A stretch of DNA of 64,000 nucleotides, taken from UBA952 sp044361535 (GTDB lineage: Bacteria > Bacteroidota > Bacteroidia > Flavobacteriales_D > Crocinitomicaceae). Position numbers and translations under genes: made by a program. The stretch spans positions 35,716 through 99,715 of the forward strand of contig JBIKIQ010000012.1 in the NCBI GenBank assembly GCA_044361535.1, written 5' to 3'. Positions within the stretch are counted from its first letter, which is position 1. Each line of letters opens with the position of its first letter. This document shows positions 51,145 through 60,985 of the stretch, piece after piece. Below the pieces are notes generated by a model. It made no database searches and was not told the DNA's origin. It saw only the letters and a list, made by a program, of their open reading frames with translations.

Positions 51145-52494
51145 ATGTTTGAAAATCTAACCGAAAAATTTGAAAGAGCGTTTAAAGTCCTAAAAGGACA
51201 AGGACAAATTACTGAAATAAATGTTGCAGAAACTTTAAAGGAAGTAAGAAGAGCACTTTTAGATGCCGATGTCAATTTCACAACTGCAAAAAACTTTACG
51301 AATTCAGTCAAAGAAAAGGCACTAGGTAGAAATGTATTGACTTCAGTTTCTCCAGGACAACTCATGATTAAAATTTGTCATGAAGAACTTGTTGAATTGA
51401 TGGGTGGGAATGAAAGTGAAATAAATCTTAAAGGCAATCCTGCTGTAATTCTTATGTCAGGCCTTCAAGGGTCTGGTAAGACTACCTTCACTGGAAAACT
51501 TGGAAATTACTTAAAATCAAAAAAAGGAAAAAAAGTATTATTAGTTGCCTGTGATGTTTATCGACCAGCAGCAATTGATCAATTACATGTGCTTGGTGAA
51601 CAATTGAGTATTGAAGTATACTCGAATAAAGAAGAAAAAAATCCTGTAAAAATAGCTCAAGACGCGATTCAATTCGCTAAAAGTAATTCATTTAATGTTG
51701 TTCTTGTCGATACCGCTGGTCGTTTGGCGATCGATGAACAAATGATGGATGAAATTGCTCGTATCAAAAATACAATCGAACCATCTGAGACTCTGTTTGT
51801 AGTGGATTCAATGACTGGTCAAGATGCGGTGAATACGGCTAAGGCTTTTAACGAAAAAATCAATTTTGACGGAGTAGTTCTGACTAAATTGGACGGTGAT
51901 ACAAGAGGTGGTGCTGCTCTAACAATTAAATCGGTAGTTGACAAACCTATTAAATTTGTTGGTACAGGTGAAAAGATGGATGCACTTGATGTATTCTATC
52001 CTTCTCGAATGGCCGATCGAATCCTCGGAATGGGTGATGTTGTTTCATTAGTTGAAAAAGCTCAAGAGCAATTTGATGAGGAGCAGGCACGGAAATTACA
52101 GAAAAAAATCATGAAAGATCAATTTGATTTTAATGATTTTCTTGCCCAACTTCAACAAATCAAGAAAATGGGAAATATGAAGGATTTGATGGGAATGATT
52201 CCGGGTATGGGTAAGGCTATGAAAGATGTTGACATTCAAGATGATGCTTTCAAACACGTTGAAGCAATTATTCAAAGTATGACACCAAAAGAACGAGCTA
52301 ATCCTTCCATTTTAAACAATTCTAGAAGAATGAGACTAGCCAAAGGAAGTGGAACCAATATTCAAGATGTCAATAAATTAATAAAGCAATTTGATGACAT
52401 GAAAAAGATGATGAAATTGATGAGCAATCCCAGAAATATGGCAAGTATGATGAGTCAATTAAAAGGGATGAATGGCGGAATGCCAGGTATGTAA
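51145..52494 (+). CDS. ffh: Ffh, signal recognition particle GTPase (SRP54)
   Basis: 449 residues. N domain (1-90), G domain with GLQGSGKTT (106-114), DTAGR and TKLDGD motifs, and a methionine-rich M domain from about 300 ending in MMKLMSNPRNMASMM and MPGM, which binds SRP RNA and signal sequences. It delivers inner-membrane proteins to FtsY. The SRP RNA and ftsY are not in the window. It is converged upon by the ferredoxin gene, two bases apart, with no visible terminator. Confidence 0.97.
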   Translation: MFENLTEKFERAFKVLKGQGQITEINVAETLKEVRRALLDADVNFTTAKNFTNSVKEKALGRNVLTSVSPGQLMIKICHEELVELMGGNESEINLKGNPAVILMSGLQGSGKTTFTGKLGNYLKSKKGKKVLLVACDVYRPAAIDQLHVLGEQLSIEVYSNKEEKNPVKIAQDAIQFAKSNSFNVVLVDTAGRLAIDEQMMDEIARIKNTIEPSETLFVVDSMTGQDAVNTAKAFNEKINFDGVVLTKLDGDTRGGAALTIKSVVDKPIKFVGTGEKMDALDVFYPSRMADRILGMGDVVSLVEKAQEQFDEEQARKLQKKIMKDQFDFNDFLAQLQQIKKMGNMKDLMGMIPGMGKAMKDVDIQDDAFKHVEAIIQSMTPKERANPSILNNSRRMRLAKGSGTNIQDVNKLIKQFDDMKKMMKLMSNPRNMASMMSQLKGMNGGMPGM

Positions 52495-52496
52495 TT

Positions 52497-52817
52497 CTAT
52501 TCGGGTGCTAATCTAAGTACTATTCCATCTATTGAATCATTCAAGTGAATCTGGCAACCCAGACGGCTATTTGATTTCACATGAAAAGCTTGATCCAACA
52601 TGTCCAATTCTGAATCGCTTTGTTCAGGCAATTCAGTATTCGATTCCAGATAGCATTGACAAGTAGCACAAAGAGCCATTCCACCACATTCGCCTAAAAC
52701 AGGAAGCTCATAAGCTTTACAAAGCTCCATGACATTCATATTCATATCTGTAGGTCCAACGAAATCATGGGACACCCCTTCCCTATCGATTATTGTAACT
52801 TTTATTTCATTATTCAT
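52497..52817 (-). CDS. [2Fe-2S] ferredoxin, adrenodoxin-like
   Basis: 106 residues. Cluster cysteines C44, C50, C53 (LGECGGMALCATCQCY) and C88 (SRLGCQIHL) have the adrenodoxin spacing (C-x5-C-x2-C-x34-C). Such ferredoxins serve iron-sulfur assembly or cytochrome P450-type electron transfer; no partner is nearby. A promoter box ends four bases before the ATG, predicting a leaderless mRNA. Confidence 0.92.
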   Translation of the reverse strand: MNNEIKVTIIDREGVSHDFVGPTDMNMNVMELCKAYELPVLGECGGMALCATCQCYLESNTELPEQSDSELDMLDQAFHVKSNSRLGCQIHLNDSIDGIVLRLAPE

Positions 52818-52821
52818 GGTG

Positions 52822-52829
52822 CAAAATTA
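52822..52829 (-). promoter_or_regulatory. Candidate -7 box of the ferredoxin gene (TAATTTTG)
   Basis: Minus-strand TAATTTTG, then CACC and the ATG at 52817; spacing of four bases, as for the PAP2 and 60986 genes. No clear TTG -33 box. Confidence 0.55.
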
Positions 52830-52845
52830 GAAGTTAATTTTGAAT

Positions 52846-54417
52846 TTAAGGTATAACCAGTTTTTGACCTATCTGTAAATTATCCGATTTCAATTTATTT
52901 TTAGACTTAATCTTTACTACAGTAGTATTGTATTTTCGTGCTATCGAACTTAATGTATCTCCTTTACGAACAATATAGCTTTTATTTGCCTGTTGAGGCT
53001 TTGGCTTTGGTTGTTTATTTATGACTTTAGGTTCTTCCTTTTTAGGTGATATCTGCTTCGCCTCTTTTTTTTCTCTAATTATAGAATCATTTTGGGCGAG
53101 AGTATCCTCAACAATTTTCTCTGGTGTTTTTCTTTCATATAGTACTGAATCTTGAGGATTTGCTAAATACCTAGAAAACGAGTTTAAAATTGCATTCCCA
53201 TACAACTCACCTTTTAAAACATATCCAGATTGGGTTAAATGAATCTGATCATTTTTCGCAATACCAGAATTCAACCACTTTTTCATTGATTTTTTTGCCC
53301 CTGAAATCCAGAAATAATCGTAAAAAACTACGTTATTCTTTTTGGCAAACGATCTTAAATATTTTGAATAATCACTTGTTACTGAAATATTTTTTCCATT
53401 TACAGTAAAATCCTGAACTGAAGGAATTAGGATACACACATCTGGTTGTACCGAACGAATGAGATGTATGGATTTGGCCAAATTAGATGTAAAGTAAGTA
53501 GAATCAAACTTACCTCCCGCCAAATCATTTGTTCCATAATCAAGAACTATTAAATCCGGTTTGGCTTTTCGCAATTGTTCGGTAAACATAGTTTGTTTAA
53601 GAAAACTCAGAAGACTGGCACCATTAATTCCTACCGAATTGTACAGTATACCTTGACTTTGTGAATTGACTAATTGAATCCCATAAAGCTCAAAGTCTTT
53701 TTGAATGGAATCGGTTTTATGTACCTTGAACTCAAGGAACTTGTCTAATTGTTTAGGTAAATTCACTTCGATATAATTGCCAGAAAATGAAGAATTTGAA
53801 ATAGCAATTGGAATCCATTCAGATGACGAAGAAAGACGATATAATAGATTAAAGGACGTATCGCTTGTTTTTACAAATAAATTCATCCTATCTATCACTT
53901 CAAGTTCTTTCTTTAATTCATAAAATTGAATTGTAAATCCTGCCGTTGAATCCCTTGTATATATGGTTGCACCTGAAATTCCAAGAGGATTATTGATTTC
54001 CTTACTTACATTTCGCGAACTTGACCATTTACCCGTTGAGCTAGTTTTATAATCATATGCGGCATGTGTGCCTGCAGCTGAATAAGGAAAGACAAATCCC
54101 CTTCCTGAAAATCCAAACAAATTTTGAAAGGCATTTCGAATAGCTCCAGGGCCTTGATCATATTGCACATGTGAATCTCCGATGTGGAGAACCTTTACTT
54201 GCTGAGATGTTGATTTTTTTAATTTCTCAAAAAAGGGTTTAATCGCATCAAGTGAATAATATTCCAGTTCATTAGTCTTGTAATCAATAAAAGGTAAATT
54301 TTTGGAATACGTAATATGAGATGCAATAAAAACTGAATCAAAGGTACTTCTTTGACTCAGCATGGGATGTGAAAGTATAATACATAGAAGAAATTTCCAA
54401 CAAGCCATTTTAACCAT
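52846..54417 (-). CDS. Secreted SGNH/GDSL hydrolase fused to a LysM domain
   Basis: 523 residues; signal peptide near 1-22 (an ATG three codons in is an equally good start). Block I HIGDSHVQY at about 79-87 supplies the catalytic serine, block III DLIVLDYGTNDLAG gives the oxyanion asparagine, and block V DQIHLTQSGY supplies the Asp-x-x-His pair. Then comes a K/P/Q/E-rich linker (about 425-475) and a LysM domain (480-523: YIVRKGDTLSSIARKYN, LQIGQKLVIP). SGNH enzymes are esterases; with LysM the likely substrate is acylated peptidoglycan or another wall glycan, but this is inference. It stands between the ferredoxin and clpC genes on the same strand. Confidence 0.88.
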   Translation of the reverse strand: MVKMACWKFLLCIILSHPMLSQRSTFDSVFIASHITYSKNLPFIDYKTNELEYYSLDAIKPFFEKLKKSTSQQVKVLHIGDSHVQYDQGPGAIRNAFQNLFGFSGRGFVFPYSAAGTHAAYDYKTSSTGKWSSSRNVSKEINNPLGISGATIYTRDSTAGFTIQFYELKKELEVIDRMNLFVKTSDTSFNLLYRLSSSSEWIPIAISNSSFSGNYIEVNLPKQLDKFLEFKVHKTDSIQKDFELYGIQLVNSQSQGILYNSVGINGASLLSFLKQTMFTEQLRKAKPDLIVLDYGTNDLAGGKFDSTYFTSNLAKSIHLIRSVQPDVCILIPSVQDFTVNGKNISVTSDYSKYLRSFAKKNNVVFYDYFWISGAKKSMKKWLNSGIAKNDQIHLTQSGYVLKGELYGNAILNSFSRYLANPQDSVLYERKTPEKIVEDTLAQNDSIIREKKEAKQISPKKEEPKVINKQPKPKPQQANKSYIVRKGDTLSSIARKYNTTVVKIKSKNKLKSDNLQIGQKLVIP

Positions 54418-54433
54418 ATCAATCTACAATTTA

Positions 54434-54469
54434 CAAAAAAATCGCCGAGATGAAGATCTAACGGCGATT
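54434..54469 (-). terminator. Terminator of clpC
   Basis: On the minus strand AATCGCCG ... CGGCGATT with a 14-base loop followed by seven T residues, 24 bases after the clpC stop. It separates clpC from the SGNH-LysM gene. Confidence 0.88.
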
Positions 54470-54492
54470 AATTATGAATCTTTAAGAATTAA

Positions 54493-57009
54493 TTAGTTCG
54501 ATACATCCTTCGATTTTGACTTTGAAATAACAATTTCAAGATCATCTGATGCTGCATTTACATCCATTTGAATAGAATCACCTTCTTGCAAATTGGATTT
54601 AATTATTTCTTCAGCCAAACGGTCTTCAATATATTTTTGAAGTGCTCGTTTTAATGGTCGAGCACCAAACTTCTCATCATAGCCTTTATCAACTATAAAA
54701 TCTTTTGCTTGCTCAGAAAGATTAAGTGTATAACCCAACGTTTCGATACGCTTTACTAATTTAACAAGCTCCAAATCAATTATTTTATGGATTTCTTCCC
54801 TACCTAAAGATTTAAACATTATGATATCATCAACTCTGTTTAAAAATTCAGGAGAGAATGCTTTTCTCAACGCATTTTGAATTACAGCTTTTGCATTGTC
54901 ATCACGTGACTCGGACTGCGATTTTGTTCCAAATCCTACGCCTGTTCCGAAATCTGCTAATTGGCGTGCACCAATATTAGAAGTCATAATTAAGATGACA
55001 TTTTTAAAATCAATTTTACGCCCCAATCCATCAGTCATATGACCATCATCTAAGGCTTGTAATAGTAAGTTAAATACGTCCGGATGCGCTTTTTCGATTT
55101 CATCCAATAACACGATTGAATATGGTTTTCTTCTAACTTTTTCTGTCAATTGACCACCTTCTTCATATCCTACGTATCCTGGAGGCGCACCAACTAATCT
55201 GGAAATAGAAAATTTTTCCATGTATTCAGACATATCTATGCGTATCAACGCATCTTCTGAATCAAATAAATACTTCGCTAAAACTTTTGCTAATTGCGTC
55301 TTTCCTACCCCTGTTGGTCCTAAAAAGAAAAATGAACCAATTGGTTTGTTAGGATCTTTCAAACCAGCACGATTTCTTTGAATAGCCTTAACTACCTTAT
55401 CAACAGCTTCGTCTTGACCAATTACTTTTCCACGCAGCTCCTCTCCCATTTTCGCTAAACGACCTGTTTCTTTCTCAGAAACTTTGGTCACAGGAATTCC
55501 ACACATCATAGACACTACTTCAGCTACATGCTCTTCAGTTACAGTAACTCGATTCGTCTTAGATTCCTCTTCCCATTTCTTTTTAGCTGTTTCCAACTCT
55601 TCTTGAAGTCTACGCTCGTCATCACGTAATTCAGCCGCTTTTTCATATTGTTGCGACTTTATCACATCATTTTTTTGAATTTTTAATGCTTCAATTTGTC
55701 CCTCAACATCCAGAATTTCTTTCGGTACATTAATATTGGTTAAGTGAACACGAGAACCAACTTCATCCAAGGCATCAATGGCTTTATCTGGTAAATGTCT
55801 ATCCGTAATGTATCGTTCTGTTAGTTTTACACAAGCAGCTAATGCTTCATCTGTATAGGTTACAGAATGATGATCTTCGTATCTTTCTTTAATATTATTT
55901 AAAATTTGAATCGTCTCATCAATTGTTGTAGGTTCAATTAAGACCTTTTGAAATCTACGTTCAAGTGCGCCATCTTTTTCGATATACTGACGATATTCAT
56001 CCAATGTTGTAGCACCAATTGCTTGCATTTCACCTCTCGCTAAAGCTGGCTTAAACATATTAGATGCATCTAGAGAACCACTAGCTCCTCCTGCACCAAT
56101 AATGGTGTGAATTTCATCAATAAAAAGGATGATATCTGGATTCTTTTCAATTTCAGCCATTACAGCTTTCATTCTTTCTTCAAATTGACCTCTGTACTTA
56201 GTTCCGGCAACCAACGAGGCAAGATCCAATGAAATAATTCGCTTATTAAATAAAACTCTTGAAACTTTTCGCTGAACAATTCTTAATGCCAACCCCTCTG
56301 CTATAGCACTCTTTCCAACTCCCGGTTCTCCAATTAAAATTGGATTGTTCTTTTTTCTCCGAGACAATATTTGACTCACGCGCTCAATTTCCTTTTCTCT
56401 ACCAACGATTGGATCAAGCTTGCCAATTTCCGCCATTTTTGTTAAATCACGACCAAAATTGTCTAACACTGGTGTTTTTGATTTTGGGTCTGCCGATTTA
56501 CGTTGTGAAGAAAAAGATTCTCCTTCTTCCTCTTGACCGCCAGGAAATTCAGCTCTTGGTAATGATGTATCATCTTTAATCGCCTCGTACTCATCTTTCA
56601 CATTGTCATAAATCAATCCGTATTTGTTCAAAATTGAGCTTGCTACACTGTTATCTTCTCTCAAAATACTTAATAACAAATGTTCAGTCCCAATAATAAC
56701 ACTTTTAAATTGTTTCGCCTCTAAGTAAGTCATTTTAATTATTCTCTCGGCCTGCTTTAATAAAGGTATATTTGTATTTTTCACCGGATAATCGGCGGCT
56801 GATTTTTGCAAAATAGCTTCTAATTCTTTTCTCATTGCTGATAAATCCAATTGAAACTCCCTAAAAATCTTTATGGCCGTACCATCCGTTAGTCTTGTCA
56901 TACCAATTAAAATATGTTCAACAGAAATGTTCTCGTTGTTTAATCGTACGGCCTCTTCCTTGCTCAATGCAATTACGTCTTTTACGCGATGCGAAAATTT
57001 TGCTTCCAT
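54493..57009 (-). CDS. clpC: ClpC, AAA+ unfoldase of the Clp protease
   Basis: 838 residues. Two Clp_N repeats (1-150), AAA domain 1 with GEPGVGKSA near 226, a UVR-type middle coiled coil (YEKAAELRDDERRLQEELE near 450), AAA domain 2 with GPTGVGKTQ near 566 and a C-terminal ClpB-D2-small domain. ATP-driven unfolding feeds substrates to ClpP, which is not in the window. A short linker insert (GGQEEEGESFSSQRKSADPK, about 155-174) is variable. The UVR motif separates ClpC from ClpB. Monocistronic, with its own terminator. Confidence 0.96.
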   Translation of the reverse strand: MEAKFSHRVKDVIALSKEEAVRLNNENISVEHILIGMTRLTDGTAIKIFREFQLDLSAMRKELEAILQKSAADYPVKNTNIPLLKQAERIIKMTYLEAKQFKSVIIGTEHLLLSILREDNSVASSILNKYGLIYDNVKDEYEAIKDDTSLPRAEFPGGQEEEGESFSSQRKSADPKSKTPVLDNFGRDLTKMAEIGKLDPIVGREKEIERVSQILSRRKKNNPILIGEPGVGKSAIAEGLALRIVQRKVSRVLFNKRIISLDLASLVAGTKYRGQFEERMKAVMAEIEKNPDIILFIDEIHTIIGAGGASGSLDASNMFKPALARGEMQAIGATTLDEYRQYIEKDGALERRFQKVLIEPTTIDETIQILNNIKERYEDHHSVTYTDEALAACVKLTERYITDRHLPDKAIDALDEVGSRVHLTNINVPKEILDVEGQIEALKIQKNDVIKSQQYEKAAELRDDERRLQEELETAKKKWEEESKTNRVTVTEEHVAEVVSMMCGIPVTKVSEKETGRLAKMGEELRGKVIGQDEAVDKVVKAIQRNRAGLKDPNKPIGSFFFLGPTGVGKTQLAKVLAKYLFDSEDALIRIDMSEYMEKFSISRLVGAPPGYVGYEEGGQLTEKVRRKPYSIVLLDEIEKAHPDVFNLLLQALDDGHMTDGLGRKIDFKNVILIMTSNIGARQLADFGTGVGFGTKSQSESRDDNAKAVIQNALRKAFSPEFLNRVDDIIMFKSLGREEIHKIIDLELVKLVKRIETLGYTLNLSEQAKDFIVDKGYDEKFGARPLKRALQKYIEDRLAEEIIKSNLQEGDSIQMDVNAASDDLEIVISKSKSKDVSN

Positions 57010-57048
57010 AGTTTGTTTGTAAATGTTTTCTCCAAGTAGGAGCTTTCA

Positions 57049-57056
57049 CAAATATA
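57049..57056 (-). promoter_or_regulatory. Candidate -7 box of clpC (TATATTTG)
   Basis: Minus-strand TATATTTG fits TAnnTTTG and ends 39 bases before the clpC ATG. Confidence 0.45.
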
Positions 57057-57156
57057 CGAGATAATTTTTTCAAACAGCTCTAAATTATTCACATTTTATA
57101 ACTAAAATTTGTTAGTAAAAAGAATGAAATTAACGGAGATGGCATTGGATTATCGT

Positions 57157-57164
57157 TAATTTTG
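57157..57164 (+). promoter_or_regulatory. Candidate -7 box of gyrA (TAATTTTG)
   Basis: TAATTTTG, 32 bases before the gyrA ATG, in the 187-bp divergent gap. Nothing else is seen there. Confidence 0.5.
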
Positions 57165-57196
57165 AAACTTGCAAAAAACTTTAGAAATATTCAATT

Positions 57197-59755
57197 ATGG
57201 CAGACGGAGAAAAGATAATTCAGATTAACATTGAAGATGAAATGAAATCCGCGTACATCGATTATTCGATGTCCGTTATTGTTTCAAGAGCACTTCCTGA
57301 TGTAAGAGATGGTTTCAAACCAGTGCACAGAAGGGTTCTTTATGGAATGCAAGATTTGGGCGTTTTTTCAAATAGACCTTACAAGAAATCAGCAAGAATT
57401 GTTGGGGAAGTTTTAGGAAAGTATCACCCGCATGGAGATAGTTCAGTTTATGATACAATGGTTCGTATGGCTCAACAGTGGTCACTGCGCTACCCATTGG
57501 TAGACGGACAAGGTAACTTTGGATCGGTTGATGGTGATAGCCCAGCAGCAATGCGTTATACTGAAGCACGCTTGCGCAAGATAGCAGAAGAAATGCTTGA
57601 AGATTTAGATAAAGAAACTGTTGATTTTACACCAAATTTTGACGATAGTTTAACTGAACCTTCGGTAATGCCAACCAAAATACCAAATTTATTAGTTAAT
57701 GGTGCTTCTGGGATAGCAGTTGGTATGGCTACAAATATGGCTCCGCACAATTTAACTGAAGTAATTGACGGAATCATCGCCTACGTTGATAACAAAGACA
57801 TTGAGGTTGAGGAATTACTTAACTATGTGAAAGGACCGGATTTTCCAACTGGCGCAACTATTTATGGATACGATGGTGTTAGAGAAGCACTCACTACTGG
57901 AAGGGGTAGAATTGTCATGCGCGCCAAAGCAGAAATTGAAGAGGTAAATGGGCGTGAGCAAATTATTGTAACCGAGATACCTTATCAGATCAACAAAGCT
58001 GAAATGATTAAGAAAACAGCTGAATTGGTTAACGATAAAAAAATTGAAGGAATTTCTGATCTACGTGATGAATCTGACAGAAACGGAATGCGAATCGTTT
58101 ACGAAATTAAACGAGATGCAATTGCCAATGTTGTGTTAAATAAATTATACAAATACACCTCTTTACAAACCTCATTTTCAGTTAATAACATATGTCTTGT
58201 TGAAGGAAGGCCAAAATTATTGAATTTGAGAGATATGATTCAACATTTCGTGAATTTTAGACACGAGGTTGTTATTCGTCGAACTCAATTTGAACTGAGA
58301 AAAGCAGAAGAAAGAGCACATATTTTAGAAGGATTAATCATTGCTTCTGACAATATTGATGAAGTAATTGAAATCATAAAAACATCGTCTAGTCCGGATG
58401 CAGCTCGTGAGAGATTGGCTGAACGATTTGGCTTGTCTGAAATTCAAACACGAGCAATTGTCGATATGAGATTACGTCAGTTGACTGGTCTAGAACAAGA
58501 TAAACTTCGTGCTGAGTATGATGATTTACTGAAGTTAATTGCTGATTTAAAAGACATTCTTGCTCATGAAGAAAGAAGAATGGAAATCATTAAAAATGAA
58601 TTGATTGAAGTTCGTTCCAAATATGGTGATGCACGCCGTTCTGTAATTGAATACGCAGCAAGCGAAATGAGAATGGAAGATTTGATTGCTGATGAAGAAG
58701 TAGTTATAACAATTTCACATGCAGGATATATCAAACGAACCAATTTAACCGAATACAAGGTTCAAAATCGTGGAGGAATGGGATCGAAAGGTTCAGCTAC
58801 ACGTGATCAGGATTTCTTAGAACATTTATTTGTAGCTACAAACCACAACTACTTATTAATTTTCACAGAAAAAGGAAGGTGCTTCTGGATGCGTGTGTAT
58901 GAAATTCCTGAAGGAAACAAAACTTCCAAAGGCAGAGCTATTCAAAACTTGATCAACATACCGCAGGACGATAAAGTAAAAGCGTATGTAAAAGTTAACG
59001 ACCTTACCGATAAGGAATACGTTGAAAACAACTTCATCGTAATGTGTTCAAAACAAGGGGTTATCAAGAAAACATCTTTAGAAGCATATTCTCGTCCACG
59101 TTCAAATGGAATTAATGCCATTACAATTCGTGATAACGATGAGCTTTTAGAGGCGAAATTGACAAATGGAACAAATGAAATTGTACTTGCAACCAGTTCA
59201 GGAAGAGCAATTCGTTTCAATGAGTCAACCGTTCGTCCGATGGGCAGAAACGCATCTGGTGTAAGAGGTGTGTCTTTAGCTCCTTCTAATGACGAAGTAA
59301 TTGGAATGATTTGCGTGGAGGATATTTACTCAACTATCTTAGTTGTTTCTGAAAAAGGCTATGGAAAACGTACCTATTTAAATGATCCTGAAGACAAAGA
59401 ACCTGTATATCGAATTACAAACCGCGGTGGAAAAGGGGTTAAAACGCTTAACATCACCGAAAAAACGGGTAAATTGTTATCCATTTTGAATGTCACTGAT
59501 GAAGAAGATTTAATGATCATCACAAGAAATGGAATAACCATTAGAATGCATATTGACACTATTCGTACGATGGGTCGAGCAGCTCAAGGTGTAAGATTAA
59601 TTAATTTAAAAAATAATACAGGAATTGCAGCTATTGCAAGGGTTCCACGATCTGAAGAAGAAGATGAAACAGAATTAGAAGGTACTGATTTGCCAGAAGG
59701 TAATACTGAAAATTCTGCAAGTGGCACAGATATTGACAATGGAAGTGACGAATAA
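57197..59755 (+). CDS. gyrA: GyrA, DNA gyrase subunit A
   Basis: 852 residues. The breakage-reunion domain has catalytic Y121 in PAAMRYTEARL, and the quinolone region HPHGDSSVYDTM (78-89) has S82 and D86, corresponding to the susceptible serine and aspartate of E. coli S83 and D87. Six beta-pinwheel repeats form the C-terminal DNA-wrapping domain; its GyrA box reads QNRGGMG (about 527-533) rather than QRRGGKG, which still fits a gyrase. The tail is acidic (EEEDETELEGTDLPEG). gyrB is not in the window. Followed after 30 bases by a TPR gene with its own promoter box. Confidence 0.97.
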   Translation: MADGEKIIQINIEDEMKSAYIDYSMSVIVSRALPDVRDGFKPVHRRVLYGMQDLGVFSNRPYKKSARIVGEVLGKYHPHGDSSVYDTMVRMAQQWSLRYPLVDGQGNFGSVDGDSPAAMRYTEARLRKIAEEMLEDLDKETVDFTPNFDDSLTEPSVMPTKIPNLLVNGASGIAVGMATNMAPHNLTEVIDGIIAYVDNKDIEVEELLNYVKGPDFPTGATIYGYDGVREALTTGRGRIVMRAKAEIEEVNGREQIIVTEIPYQINKAEMIKKTAELVNDKKIEGISDLRDESDRNGMRIVYEIKRDAIANVVLNKLYKYTSLQTSFSVNNICLVEGRPKLLNLRDMIQHFVNFRHEVVIRRTQFELRKAEERAHILEGLIIASDNIDEVIEIIKTSSSPDAARERLAERFGLSEIQTRAIVDMRLRQLTGLEQDKLRAEYDDLLKLIADLKDILAHEERRMEIIKNELIEVRSKYGDARRSVIEYAASEMRMEDLIADEEVVITISHAGYIKRTNLTEYKVQNRGGMGSKGSATRDQDFLEHLFVATNHNYLLIFTEKGRCFWMRVYEIPEGNKTSKGRAIQNLINIPQDDKVKAYVKVNDLTDKEYVENNFIVMCSKQGVIKKTSLEAYSRPRSNGINAITIRDNDELLEAKLTNGTNEIVLATSSGRAIRFNESTVRPMGRNASGVRGVSLAPSNDEVIGMICVEDIYSTILVVSEKGYGKRTYLNDPEDKEPVYRITNRGGKGVKTLNITEKTGKLLSILNVTDEEDLMIITRNGITIRMHIDTIRTMGRAAQGVRLINLKNNTGIAAIARVPRSEEEDETELEGTDLPEGNTENSASGTDIDNGSDE

Positions 59756-59760
59756 TTTAA

Positions 59761-59768
59761 TACTTTTG
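59761..59768 (+). promoter_or_regulatory. Candidate -7 box for the TPR gene (TACTTTTG)
   Basis: TACTTTTG fits TAnnTTTG and ends 17 bases before ATG 59786, in the 30-bp gap after gyrA. Confidence 0.5.
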
Positions 59769-59785
59769 TACTTTAAACCTACTTT

Positions 59786-60916
59786 ATGAAAAAAACGTTA
59801 ATTTGTGTTGGTTTGATTTCATCAACACTTTTTTTCTCCTTCGATTCGTTTGCACAATCGAAAAATGTTCAAGACGCTTATAGTAAATTCAAGATGGTAT
59901 CACCAAAAAATGATGCTGAAAAGAATTTGCGCACGTTAGAAGAAGCTAAAAAATTCATTGATGCAGCTGCTGAAAATCCTGAAACTAAGGAAGATCCAAA
60001 AATGCATTTCTACCGTGGACAGATTTACATGTCTTTGTATGAATTGAGTGCCCAACAAGCTATGGCTTCTGGTAACGCTGACCAAACCTTACTTGAAGGT
60101 TATAAATCAAATGCAGCAAAAAGTTTTATTTTCTGCTTGAATGAGCCAAAGAAAAAATTCAAGGACGACGTTATAGGAATGGCTGATATGAAATTTGCCA
60201 TGATGTTTGACGGCGGTGTAAAAATGTACAACGAGAAAAAGTACGAACAAGCTTTAGTAATGTTCTTTCAAGCATACGACATAAAAAGTATGCTAAATAT
60301 GGATTTTGGCGATTCTAAAAAATATGCAATTATAAGTTTAAATCAAATTGTAGAAAAGTTAATTTCAGCTGAAACGCCAGATTTCAAAACTGCAATAACA
60401 TTGGTAGAACAAGTAAGGACTCAATTCCCAAAAGATATTGATTTACTTATTAGTTTAATTAATATTCATTTAAAAAATAATGATTTAGTTACTGCTGAAA
60501 AATTTATGAGTGAAGCAGTTACACTTGATCCAAATAATAAAGTTCTTCATTACAATTTAGGAACATCCTACATGAATCAAGGTTTAAATGAAAAAGCAGA
60601 AGAGTCATTGAATAAAGCATTAGAGGTTGACCCTGCATATAAAGATGCTCAATATCAGCTTGGAGCTCATTTATACAACTGGGCAAACGAAGTAAACAAA
60701 CAAGCGGGTGAATTAAACTCAAATGATCCGAAAGTACCTGAATTAGAAAAACAATCAGAACAATTACTTCAAAAATCATTGAACGTTTTAGAAAAATACA
60801 TTGAAATCAATCCTAACGACAAAGATGTATTGGGAATCATTTACAAAACACATTACAAGTTAGGTAACTCTGAAAAAGGAAAAGAATATAAAGCTCGTTT
60901 TGATGCGATAAAATAA
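59786..60916 (+). CDS. Secreted tetratricopeptide-repeat protein
   Basis: 376 residues; signal peptide about 1-23 (FDSFAQ). Several TPR-type helix pairs are seen, most clearly YEQALVMFFQAYDI (near 153), LVTAEKFMSEAVTLDPNNKVLHYNLG and LNEKAEESLNKALEVDPAYKDAQYQLG (near 230-300; cited: AEESLNKALEVDPAYKDAQY). TPRs mediate protein contacts. Related Bacteroidota proteins of this size are often beside gyrA. Function unknown, likely envelope. Confidence 0.88.
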   Translation: MKKTLICVGLISSTLFFSFDSFAQSKNVQDAYSKFKMVSPKNDAEKNLRTLEEAKKFIDAAAENPETKEDPKMHFYRGQIYMSLYELSAQQAMASGNADQTLLEGYKSNAAKSFIFCLNEPKKKFKDDVIGMADMKFAMMFDGGVKMYNEKKYEQALVMFFQAYDIKSMLNMDFGDSKKYAIISLNQIVEKLISAETPDFKTAITLVEQVRTQFPKDIDLLISLINIHLKNNDLVTAEKFMSEAVTLDPNNKVLHYNLGTSYMNQGLNEKAEESLNKALEVDPAYKDAQYQLGAHLYNWANEVNKQAGELNSNDPKVPELEKQSEQLLQKSLNVLEKYIEINPNDKDVLGIIYKTHYKLGNSEKGKEYKARFDAIK

Positions 60917-60937
60917 ATTTCATTTTCTAAAAAATTT

Positions 60938-60970
60938 AAAACTGCTTGAGAAATTAAGCAGTTTTTTTTT
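60938..60970 (+). terminator. Terminator after the TPR gene
   Basis: AAAACTGCTT-GAGAAAT-TAAGCAGTTTT (60938-60964) followed by T to 60970. It ends four bases before the promoter box of the next gene. Confidence 0.9.
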
Positions 60971-60973
60971 GCC

Positions 60974-60981
60974 TAACTTTG
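60974..60981 (+). promoter_or_regulatory. Candidate -7 box with leaderless start (TAACTTTG)
   Basis: TAACTTTG, then TCTT and the ATG at 60986; the same four-base spacing as at the PAP2 and ferredoxin genes. The region where the -33 box should be is the T-run of the preceding terminator. Confidence 0.6.
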
Positions 60982-60985
60982 TCTT

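Noticed and set aside
57315..57777. Minus-strand open frames inside gyrA
   Set aside because: Shadow frames opposite a very conserved housekeeping gene.
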